Program-made: the position numbers and the translations under genes
Notes under the pieces: model-generated
Databases searched by the model: none
What the model was told of the DNA's origin: nothing
Seen by the model: the letters and a program-made list of their open reading frames with translations, nothing else
Shown: in pieces, positions 47,631 to 54,858 of the stretch
How the letters are laid out: each line of letters opens with the position of its first letter
Position numbering within the stretch: position 1 is the first letter of the stretch
Assembly: GCF_014650335.1 (NCBI RefSeq)
Contig: NZ_BMUT01000011.1
Location: 268,846-332,845 of the forward strand
Reading direction: 5' to 3'
DNA: 64,000 nt
DNA from: Streptomyces hiroshimensis
Lineage (GTDB): Bacteria; Actinomycetota; Actinomycetes; Streptomycetales; Streptomycetaceae

Positions 47631-48638
47631 CTACCGGCCGTTTTCGGAGACGGTCAGCAGGACGCGCCCGAACGGTCGTTCCTCGATGAGGTGACGCTGC
47701 GCCCGGGCGGCCTCCTCCAGGGGGAACTCCCGGGCGACGACGGGGTCGAAGCGGCCCTCGGCCAGCCAGCCGGTCACCGTGCGCCGCGCGGCGGCCGCCG
47801 TCGCGGGCGCGAACATGTTGAACATGTAGCCGTGGACCCGTGCGGTCCGCCAGATCAGGTCCGTCACGTCGACGGTGCCGCGCGTGCCGCCGGCGTAGCC
47901 CACGCAGACGTAGTCCCCGCCCCGGGCCAGGCAGGCGAGGGCGTCGCCCAGCAGGGGGCCGCCGACGCCGTCGACGACCACGTCCACGCCCTTGCCGCCG
48001 GTCAGGCGCGCGACACCCTCGCGCAGGGTCTCCCGGGAGAGATCGACGACGTGGGCGAAGCCGGCCGCGCGGGCCTGTTCGGCCTTGGCGGTGCTGCCGG
48101 CCGTGGAGATCACCTGGGACGCCCCCAGCTGGGCGGCCACCTGGGCGGTCCCCATGCCCACCGCCCCGCCGATGCCCGGCGCGAGCACGCTCTGCCCCGG
48201 GCGTATCCGGGCCAGTTCGGTCAGGGCGAGGTAGGCGGTGACGTGCCCGGCACCCGCCTGCAGCGCCGCCATCTGCCGGTCCGTCACCCCGTCGGGGACG
48301 GGGGACAGGGCGCTCGGGTGCTCCGCGACGTACTCGCGCCAGGTGCCGTCCACGCTCAGGCCCCGGCCCATCCCGGTGACGGCCACCCGGGCGCCTGCGG
48401 CCAGCCCCGACGTGCCCGGATCGGCCACCACGCCGACGGCCGCCCCGCCGGGCACGATCGGCAGCGGCTTGTGCAGGTCCGGTGACATCCGCCCCGCCCG
48501 GACGGTGTTGTCCAGCGGGCTGACCGTGCCGTAGGTGATGCGGACCAGGGCCTGCCCGGGCTCCGGCTCGGGGACCGGCAGATCGACCAGCCGCAGTTCG
48601 TCGTAGCCGCCGTGCTTGCCGTACTGGATCGCGCGCAT
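47631..48638 (-). CDS. Zinc-independent quinone/enone reductase (MDR family)
   Basis: A 335-residue medium-chain dehydrogenase/reductase: 'MRAIQYGKHGGYDELRLVDLPVPEPEPGQALVRI', 'TVSPLDNTVRAG', and NADPH-binding 'GIGGAVGMGTAQVAAQLGASQVI'. No catalytic or structural zinc cysteines are present, which puts it with quinone oxidoreductases (QOR/CurA-like). It likely reduces quinones or electrophilic enones. It lies 42 bases downstream of an Rrf2 regulator on the same strand, so it is probably induced by electrophile or oxidative stress through that regulator. Confidence 0.87.
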   Translation of the reverse strand: MRAIQYGKHGGYDELRLVDLPVPEPEPGQALVRITYGTVSPLDNTVRAGRMSPDLHKPLPIVPGGAAVGVVADPGTSGLAAGARVAVTGMGRGLSVDGTWREYVAEHPSALSPVPDGVTDRQMAALQAGAGHVTAYLALTELARIRPGQSVLAPGIGGAVGMGTAQVAAQLGASQVISTAGSTAKAEQARAAGFAHVVDLSRETLREGVARLTGGKGVDVVVDGVGGPLLGDALACLARGGDYVCVGYAGGTRGTVDVTDLIWRTARVHGYMFNMFAPATAAAARRTVTGWLAEGRFDPVVAREFPLEEAARAQRHLIEERPFGRVLLTVSENGR

Positions 48639-48680
48639 GACTCTCCCTGGTTCGTTCGTGTGCGGCCGGTGCTCCGGCCG

Positions 48681-49118
48681 TCAGCCGGCCCGGCCGGCCA
48701 GCGTGCCCCGCAGGACGTCGGCGATCGAGGTGCCGCCGAGGGTGCTGCGCACGGCCGCCTCGGCCCCGTCGTAGACCTCTTCCAGGGCCGGCCGGATGCC
48801 CGCGCCGATGGGGCACTTCTGATTGGGCTCCGCCCGGTGGAGGGCGAACAGCGGCTCGGTCTCCACGGCCCGGTAGACGTCCAGCAGGGTGATGGCGTCC
48901 GCCTCGTGCAGCAGCCGCCAGCCCGCGCCGGCCCCGTGCAGGGCCTCGACCAGGCCCGCCTTGCGCAGCTCGCCCAGGCTCCGCCGGATGACCACCGGGT
49001 TGGTGTTGACGCTGTCGGCGATCTGATCCGAGGTCACCACGTCCCGGCCGCGGCCTTTCACGAGCGCCATCCAGGTGAGTACGTGGACGGCGACGGTGAG
49101 CCGGCTGTTCGCGGCCAT
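48681..49118 (-). CDS. Rrf2 family regulator, YwnA-like, single cysteine
   Basis: The 145-residue protein has the Rrf2 winged HTH: 'RLTVAVHVLTWMAL' and 'VTSDQIADSVNTNPVVIRRSLGELRKAGLVEALHGAGAGWRLL'. Unlike NsrR and IscR, which bind Fe-S clusters through three cysteines, it has a single cysteine (C102 in 'NQKCPIG'), as in YwnA-type members thought to sense electrophiles or oxidants by thiol chemistry. A clean operator lies upstream (49162-49178), and the next gene is a quinone reductase, its likely target. Confidence 0.88.
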   Translation of the reverse strand: MAANSRLTVAVHVLTWMALVKGRGRDVVTSDQIADSVNTNPVVIRRSLGELRKAGLVEALHGAGAGWRLLHEADAITLLDVYRAVETEPLFALHRAEPNQKCPIGAGIRPALEEVYDGAEAAVRSTLGGTSIADVLRGTLAGRAG

Positions 49119-49161
49119 GACATCCTCCTCGATCCGTCGGGCGGTTCACCGGCCCGGCGAT

Positions 49162-49178
49162 GTAACTATTTCAGTTAC
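49162..49178. promoter_or_regulatory. Rrf2 operator GTAACT-N5-AGTTAC
   Basis: Six-base perfect arms with an AT-rich 5-base centre, 44 bases upstream of the Rrf2 ATG in an otherwise G+C-rich gap. The half-site GTAACT with a TTTC/GAAA centre is typical for operators of Rrf2-family repressors. Confidence 0.75.
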
Positions 49179-49244
49179 GACACCGGGCTTGTCAAGATCC
49201 TCTTCCGCCGGCCCCGGCTGCGCGCCCGCCCCGGAGCCCGCGCC

Positions 49245-50480
49245 TCACCGCCCCACGGCCGCCGCCATCCGGCGCACCGCCTCGGTGAGCACCTCGGGCG
49301 AGGCGGCGAAGTTCAGCCGCACATGGCCCGCCCCGCCGGTGCCGAAGGGGATGCCGCTGCTCAGCGCGACCCGGCCGCGCTCCAGGAAGACGGCCGCCGG
49401 GTCGTCGCCCAGCCCGAGCGCCCGGCAGTCCAGCCACGCCAGGTAGGTGCCTTCCGGACGCATGTACCGGATCTCCGGCAGGTGCTGCTCCAGCAGTTCG
49501 CCGAGCAGTCTCCGGTTCTCGTCCAGCGCCGTCAGGACGGCGTCGAGCCAGTCGCCGCCGTCCCGCAGCGCCGCGGTGTGCGCCACGACCCCGAAGTGGC
49601 TGGGGCCGTGGCCGACGATCTCGGGCAGCCGGGCCAGCTCGTTTGCCGCGGCCGGGCCCGCCACGGCGACGGCCGCCTTGACGCCCGCCAGGTTCCAGGC
49701 CTTGGAGGCGGAGAGCAGACAGAAGGCGTTCTCCGCGCCGGGCACCGACAGATACGGCACGTACTGCGCGCCGGGCAGCACCAGCGGCGCGTGGATCTCG
49801 TCGGAGACGACGCGTATCCCGTAGGCGTTCGCGAGCTCCGCCACCGCCGTCAGCTCGGCGCGGGTGTGCACCGCGCCGGTCGGATTGTGCGGATTGCACA
49901 GCAGGTACGCGGCCCGCCGCCCGCCCGCCGCCGCCCGCCGGAACGCATCCTCCAGGGCGCTCGGGCACAGCCGTCCGTCCGCGTCCAGCGGGGCCTCGAC
50001 CACGCGCCGGTCCTCGTGCTCCACGAACCCGAAGAACGGCGGGTACACGGGCGGGCTGACGACGACCGCGTCACCCGGACCGGTCACCAGCTTCAGCATC
50101 TCGACCGAGCCGCGCATCACGTCCGCGACGGCCGCCGTCCGCTCGACCGCCAGGCCGTCCCAGCCCCAGCGCTTCCTGGCGAAGGAGTCCAGGGCCTCGG
50201 CGTACGCCGTCCCGGAGGAGGGATAGCCGGTGTCGCCCAGGGCGAGCGCGCCGGTCAGGGCCCGCGTCACCGCGCCGGCCGGCATCGCATCCATCTCGGC
50301 CACCCACAGCGGCAGGACGTCCGCCGGATAGGTGCGCCACTTCGCGCTCGTACGGCGCCGCAGTTCGCCGAGGGAGAGCCGGCGCAGGGGATTGCCCCCG
50401 TCGCCGGACGCGGGGAAACCGGACACGCGGGCATCGGATGTGCGGGCATCGGACACGCAGTCATCGGACATGCAGATCAT
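49245..50480 (-). CDS. MalY/PatB family PLP-dependent C-S lyase/aminotransferase
   Basis: About 411 residues of PLP fold type I: 'VLPLWVAEMDAMPAGAVTRAL' and 'GYPSSGTAYAEALDSFARKRWGW' are MalY/PatB hallmarks; 'LLCNPHNPTGAVHTRAEL' and 'VVSDEIHAPLVLPG' bind PLP, and the Schiff-base Lys is in 'SASKAWNLAGVKAA'. Characterised members cleave cystathionine-like C-S bonds. The N-terminus is unusual: the first residues (MICMSDDCVSDARTSDARVSG) come from a 15-base tandem repeat, so the true start is uncertain among ATG 50480, ATG 50471 and an internal site. Confidence 0.85.
   Translation of the reverse strand: MICMSDDCVSDARTSDARVSGFPASGDGGNPLRRLSLGELRRRTSAKWRTYPADVLPLWVAEMDAMPAGAVTRALTGALALGDTGYPSSGTAYAEALDSFARKRWGWDGLAVERTAAVADVMRGSVEMLKLVTGPGDAVVVSPPVYPPFFGFVEHEDRRVVEAPLDADGRLCPSALEDAFRRAAAGGRRAAYLLCNPHNPTGAVHTRAELTAVAELANAYGIRVVSDEIHAPLVLPGAQYVPYLSVPGAENAFCLLSASKAWNLAGVKAAVAVAGPAAANELARLPEIVGHGPSHFGVVAHTAALRDGGDWLDAVLTALDENRRLLGELLEQHLPEIRYMRPEGTYLAWLDCRALGLGDDPAAVFLERGRVALSSGIPFGTGGAGHVRLNFAASPEVLTEAVRRMAAAVGR
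50420..50480. repeat. 15-base tandem repeat at the start of the MalY-type gene
   Basis: Four units of the form CGGACACGCGGGCAT (50420, 50435, 50450, 50465), the last one base longer. They translate on the minus strand as repeated Ser-Asp-Ala/Asp-x-x. The array includes both candidate ATG codons. Confidence 0.8.
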
Positions 50481-50556
50481 TGTCCGAACGCCGGGGCGGC
50501 GCCGGTAGTGGGGCATTCGAGCCGGGCCCGGGACCGGGCCCGGCGCCGCGCGGCCC

Positions 50557-52941
50557 TCACGTCTCCGCCGCCCCGCCCTCCTGCCGCCCCGGCGCCCAGC
50601 CGCGGTGCGCCGGCTGCCGGCCCGCCGGCTGCGGCGGCGCGGGGGTGTCGGGTACGTGCGGCACCTTCCGGCTCACCACCGCGCCCTGCTTGAGCGTCAT
50701 CGGCTCCCCGTAGTGCTCGACCTCCAGGGCGTCGCCGTCCACCAGCTCGTACGTCGCCGTCTGCCCGGTGATCTCGACGCGCAGCCGGCGCTGCAGCACC
50801 TGCACCGTGAACGCCAGCCGGCCCAGCTGCTCGGGGAGCTTCGGCGCGAAGCCGACCGAGCCGTTGCAGTGGCGCAGCCCGCCGAAGCCGGCGACCAGCG
50901 CGATCCAGGTGCCCGCGAGCGAGGCGATGTGCACGCCGTCGCGCGTGTTGCTCTCCAGGTCGGACAGGTCCATCATCGCGGCCTCGCCCAGGTAGTCGTA
51001 CGCCAGCCGCAGCTGGCCCACCTCGGCGGCCATGACGGCCTGGACGCAGGAGGACAGCGAGGAGTCGCGCACCGTCAGCGGCTCGTAGTAGGCGAAGTTC
51101 CGGGCCTTCTGCTCCTCCGTGAAGGCGTCCCCGCGCAGGTACATGGCCATGACCAGGTCCGCCTGCTTGATCACCTGCTTGCGGTAGATGTCGAAGTACG
51201 GGAAGTGCAGCATCAGCGGGTACTGGTCGGGAGCGGTACCGGCGAAGTCCCACTGCTGGTGGCCGGTGAAGCCGTTGGACTGCTCGTGCACGCCGAGCGC
51301 CTCGTTGAACGGGAGCGCCATCCGCGCCGCCGCGTCCCGCCACTCCGCCGTCTCCTCGTCGTCCACCCCGAAGCCCGCGGCGAGGTCCGGGTGGCGCTCG
51401 GCGGCGTCCGCCGCGGCCCGCAGGTTCTGCTGCGCCATCAGGTTCGTGTAGACGTTGTCGTCGGCGATGGCGCTGTACTCGTCCGGGCCCGTCACCCCGT
51501 CGATGTGGAACTTCCCCTGGTGGTCGTGGTGGCCCAGGGAGCGCCACAGCCGTGCCGTGTGGACCAGCAGCTCCAGGCCGACCTCCCGCTCGAAGGTGGT
51601 GTCGCCCGTGGCCAGCAGATAGCGCACCACGGCGTCCGCGATGTCCGCGTTGACGTGGAACGCCGCCGTACCGGCCGGCCAGTACGCCGAGCACTCGTCG
51701 CCGTTGAGGGTCCGCCAGGGGAAGGCCGCGCCCTTCAGGCCCAGCTGCTGGGCGCGGTTGAGCGCGGCGGGCAGGGTGGCGTGGCGCCACCGCAGTGGCT
51801 GCGCGGCCGCCAGCGGCGCGGTGCACGTGAGCACGGGCAGGACGAAGGTCTCGGTGTCCCAGAAGCTGTGGCCGTCGTAGCCCGGGCCGGTCAGGCCCTT
51901 CGCGGCGATGGCCCGGCACTCCGCGCGGGCACCCGCCTGCAGCACGTGGAACAGCGCGAACCGCACGGCCTGCTGGATCTCGGCGTCGCCGTCGACCTCG
52001 ACGTCCGCGCGGTCCCAGAACTCCTGCAGGTACTGCTTCTGCTCGGCGCACAGCCCCTTCCAGCCCGTGCTCGTCGCGCCCGCCAGCGCCGCGTCCACCT
52101 GGTCGTGCATCGCCGGCAGCGAGCGGGTGCCCGACCAGCCGTAGGCGACGGTCTTCTCCAGCCGCAGCCGCCGGCCCGGCTGCAGCACCGAGGTGACGGT
52201 GTACCGGCTGAGATCGGCGCTGCTCCTGGAGTACGACCGCGTCTCCGCCGGGCCGTCCACGGCGTGGACGGCGGCGGTCGCGACCCTCAGCCCGCTGCGC
52301 TGGGTCCGGTGCACCAGGCGCAGCACGCCCTCCTCGGCCGAGTGCTCCTCCGCCACCAGCGGGGACTCCAGCACGGCCGCCACCCGGGGGTCCCCGCCGG
52401 CGCGGGGCAGCTGCTCGTTGGCCACCAGCTCCGACTGCAGGACGATGCGCGCCTCGCCGTCGACCGGCTCGACCTCGTAGGCGACGGCCGCGACCGCCCG
52501 CTGGGTGAAGGACACCAGCCGCGTCGAGCGCACCCGCACCGTGCGGCCCGAGGGCGACGTCCACTCCACCGTGCGGGACAGCAGGCCGGTGCGGAAGTCG
52601 AGCACCCGCTCGTGATGGAGGAGCCTGCCGTAGCGCAGGTCGAACGGCTCGTCGTCGACGAGCAGCCGGATCACCTTGCCGTTGGTGACGTCGATGACCG
52701 TCTGCCCGGACTCCGGATAGCCGTACCCGGCCTCGGCGTACGGCAGCGGGCGCAGCTCGTAGACCCCGTTCAGGTACGAGCCCGGAAGGCCGTGCGGCTC
52801 GCCCTCGTCCAGATTGCCGCGCCAGCCGATGTGGCCGTTGGCCAGGGCGAAGACGGACTCGCTCTGCGGCAGCACCTCCAGGTTGAGCTCCGTCTCGCGC
52901 AGGCACCACGGCTCGACGGCGTAGGCCGGATGGGTGATCAC
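50557..52941 (-). CDS. Glycoside hydrolase family 65 disaccharide phosphorylase
   Basis: The 794-residue enzyme has an N-terminal beta-sandwich (about 10-270) and an (alpha/alpha)6 catalytic barrel (about 310-690). The catalytic acid is E488 in 'DGVTGPDEYSAI', and 'GHSFWDTETFVLPVL' and 'YRKQVIKQADLVMAMYLRGDAF' (phosphate site nearby) match GH65. Members phosphorolyse maltose, trehalose, kojibiose or nigerose to beta-glucose 1-phosphate. The GTG start overlaps the stop of a beta-phosphoglucomutase-type HAD (GTGA), the enzyme that would convert that product to glucose 6-phosphate. Substrate linkage cannot be set from motifs. The last 35 residues are a Pro/Gly/Gln tail. Confidence 0.92.
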   Translation of the reverse strand: MITHPAYAVEPWCLRETELNLEVLPQSESVFALANGHIGWRGNLDEGEPHGLPGSYLNGVYELRPLPYAEAGYGYPESGQTVIDVTNGKVIRLLVDDEPFDLRYGRLLHHERVLDFRTGLLSRTVEWTSPSGRTVRVRSTRLVSFTQRAVAAVAYEVEPVDGEARIVLQSELVANEQLPRAGGDPRVAAVLESPLVAEEHSAEEGVLRLVHRTQRSGLRVATAAVHAVDGPAETRSYSRSSADLSRYTVTSVLQPGRRLRLEKTVAYGWSGTRSLPAMHDQVDAALAGATSTGWKGLCAEQKQYLQEFWDRADVEVDGDAEIQQAVRFALFHVLQAGARAECRAIAAKGLTGPGYDGHSFWDTETFVLPVLTCTAPLAAAQPLRWRHATLPAALNRAQQLGLKGAAFPWRTLNGDECSAYWPAGTAAFHVNADIADAVVRYLLATGDTTFEREVGLELLVHTARLWRSLGHHDHQGKFHIDGVTGPDEYSAIADDNVYTNLMAQQNLRAAADAAERHPDLAAGFGVDDEETAEWRDAAARMALPFNEALGVHEQSNGFTGHQQWDFAGTAPDQYPLMLHFPYFDIYRKQVIKQADLVMAMYLRGDAFTEEQKARNFAYYEPLTVRDSSLSSCVQAVMAAEVGQLRLAYDYLGEAAMMDLSDLESNTRDGVHIASLAGTWIALVAGFGGLRHCNGSVGFAPKLPEQLGRLAFTVQVLQRRLRVEITGQTATYELVDGDALEVEHYGEPMTLKQGAVVSRKVPHVPDTPAPPQPAGRQPAHRGWAPGRQEGGAAET

Positions 52942-53690
52942 GTGTGCTCGCCCGCCTCTCCCAGCAGTTGCTCCAGGTCCTGGACGACCACGTCCGCGCC
53001 GTGGCTGCGCAGGGCCTCGGCCTGGCCGACGCGGTCGACGCCGACGACGTAGCCGAAGCCGCCCGCCCGGCCCGCCTCCATGCCCGCCAGAGCGTCCTCG
53101 TAGACGGCCGCCCGGGCCGGGGTCACCCCGAGCTCGCGGGCCGCCTCCAGGAAGGTGTCCGGGTGCGGCTTGCCCGGCAGCTTCCGCTCGGCGGCGACCA
53201 CGCCGTCGATCCGCACCTCGAAAAGGCCGTCGATGCCCGCCGCGACGAGCACGTCGTGGCAGTTGGCGCTGGAGGAGACGACGGCCCGGCGCAGGCCGGC
53301 GGCGCGGGCGGCGTGCACGTAGCGCACCGAGCCCTCGAAGGCCTCCACGCCCATCTCCTTGATCTTCTCGAGGACGATCGCGTTCTTCCTGGTGCCCAGA
53401 CCCTGGACGGTGTCCCGCTCCGGCGGGTCGTCCGGATCTCCCTCGGGCAGCCGGATACCCCGCGAGGCGAGGAACGAACGCACGCCGTCCGCGCGGGGCA
53501 TGCCGTCCACGTACCGGTCGTAGTCCTCGACCGCGTCGAAGGGGCGGAAGCCCTCCCCGTCCCGCGCTCTGAGGAACGCGTCGAACATCTCCTTCCAGGC
53601 GGCCGCGTGCACGGTCGCCGTCCGGGTGAGCACCCCGTCGAGGTCGAACAGGCAGGCGCGGATGGACTCGGGAAGGCCGAGGCTCGTCAT
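52938..53690 (-). CDS. Beta-phosphoglucomutase-type HAD hydrolase
   Basis: A 250-residue HAD protein: motif I 'CLFDLDGVLTRTATVHAAAW' (D16, D18), cap domain, motif II 'RRAVVSSSANC', motif III 'ERKLPGKPHPDTFLEAA' and motif IV 'AAVYEDALAGMEAG'. Extra elements such as 'RPFDAVEDYDRYVDGMPRADGVRSFLASRG' match the beta-phosphoglucomutase branch found next to GH65 genes. It should interconvert beta-glucose 1-phosphate and glucose 6-phosphate. The ATG at 53690 begins the family sequence. It is translationally coupled to the GH65 gene. Confidence 0.9.
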   Translation of the reverse strand: MTSLGLPESIRACLFDLDGVLTRTATVHAAAWKEMFDAFLRARDGEGFRPFDAVEDYDRYVDGMPRADGVRSFLASRGIRLPEGDPDDPPERDTVQGLGTRKNAIVLEKIKEMGVEAFEGSVRYVHAARAAGLRRAVVSSSANCHDVLVAAGIDGLFEVRIDGVVAAERKLPGKPHPDTFLEAARELGVTPARAAVYEDALAGMEAGRAGGFGYVVGVDRVGQAEALRSHGADVVVQDLEQLLGEAGEHT

Positions 53691-53840
53691 GCGGCCATGA
53701 TGCCCCGTGGGGCGGGCGCGCGCCCGGCGCATACACTCGCTTGCGCCCGTCGCCCAGCAGCCGTTCCCGTCCACCCGAAGGCCGTGTACGCCCGGGCGGA
53801 CGTGTGCGGAGTGCTCCGTTCAGACCCGTAAAGTGATCAA

Positions 53841-54359
53841 ATGACCCATCCTGTTGATGCTGTCGATGCCGCCGCGGTCGCCCTGGGCGAGCGCGTCTGG
53901 ATCCCCCACGACGAAGAGCTGGCCCTCGGCCGGACGTTCCTCGCCCACCGCGATGCGGTGGAGCCGCGCCTGCTGCCGGACATGCCCCGCAGCGCCGACC
54001 CTCAGGGGTGGCTCACCCAGCACGTGCTGTGGCTGGAGGACGTGGCGGCTCTCGCCGAGAACGTCCGCAACCAGTGGTACGCCCATCTGCCGACCAGTCA
54101 TATGACGGCGCTGATCTCCGCCTATGCGGAGCACGCGCGCGCCGTGGCCCCGCTCGCCGCCCACCTGCGGGAGGCCTGGGCCGCGGAGTCGCCTGCGCCG
54201 CGCACCCAGGAACAGGTCACGTGGTGGGAGGAGTGGCACCTGCCCCCGGCCCAGCGCCAGCAGCTGGACGCGCTGACCCACCGTCTGATCGTGATCGGCT
54301 CGGTGGTCGTGGCGGCCGTCACGGGCGCGTGGAACGAAGCCCCGGCGGGGGGCGCCTGA
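53841..54359 (+). CDS. Conserved-looking hypothetical protein
   Basis: A 172-residue, mostly helical protein, rich in Ala, Glu, Trp and His: 'MTHPVDAVDAAAVALGERVWIPHDEELALGRTFLAHRDAVEPRL', 'TQHVLWLEDVAALAENVRNQWYAHLPTSHMTALISAYAEHARAVAPLAAHLREAW'. There is no signal peptide; one hydrophobic stretch near the C-terminus (LIVIGSVVVAAVTGAW) could be a membrane or buried helix. Codon use has a normal high-GC third-position pattern. I do not recognise the family. The 150-base region upstream includes the divergent promoter of the HAD-GH65 pair. Confidence 0.65.
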   Translation: MTHPVDAVDAAAVALGERVWIPHDEELALGRTFLAHRDAVEPRLLPDMPRSADPQGWLTQHVLWLEDVAALAENVRNQWYAHLPTSHMTALISAYAEHARAVAPLAAHLREAWAAESPAPRTQEQVTWWEEWHLPPAQRQQLDALTHRLIVIGSVVVAAVTGAWNEAPAGGA

Positions 54360-54858
54360 CCGCCGGCGCGGGGCCGGTTCGGCGCGCGGCGCCTGATCCG
54401 GCTCGGCGCCGCGCCATCAGGGTCGCCGCCCCGCGGCGGAGGTCCGGTGCGCGGCACCCCGGTTCTTCCAGGTGCCGCGGCACCTGGATCCGCCGCGGGG
54501 GAACGCACCCGGTGCGTTGCCGGGTAAGAACCCTCCGCCGCGACGGCGAGTCGTCCCGCGGTGGTGTCCGGCGGTGCCGGGCCGGCCTCGGCCGGGGGGT
54601 TCCGGAGTGGGCCCGTGTCTGTCCTGATGCCCTGGCATCTGGATCCGCCGCCGTGGCGAGTAACCCCCGCGGTGGTGTCCGGCGGTGCCGGGCCGTCCTC
54701 AGCCATGGCTGATCACGGCTCGGCACCGCCGGTCCGCTTCGCGGGGGTTGCTCGCCGTCGCGGCGGGGATTCGCGTGCTGGGCGCCAATTCCGTCCTGCG
54801 GACGTGCCGCCGGGCCGGGGCGGGCGGCGCCGCCCGCCCCGGCGCTTCAGCGGGCGGT
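54360..54858. repeat. 500-bp repeat-rich non-coding patch
   Basis: No convincing gene. A perfect 30-base direct repeat, beginning CCCGCGGTGGTGTCCGGCGG, occurs at 54555-54584 and 54667-54696. A 16-base inverted pair (CCGCCGCGACGGCGAG at 54535-54550 against 54751-54766) and a 12-base inverted pair (CCGGCGGTGCCG at 54568 against 54721-54732) link it to its right side. Copies of CTGGATCCGCCG occur at about 54483 and 54649. It looks like a cluster of a dispersed non-coding repeat in mixed orientations, between the hypothetical gene and helD. Confidence 0.7.

Noticed and set aside
54122..54706. A 194-residue minus-strand frame with a repeated GPAPPDTTAG segment
   Set aside because: It runs over the 30-base direct repeats and antisense to the hypothetical gene at 53841-54359, and has no ribosome site. 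The peptide repeat simply reflects the DNA repeat.
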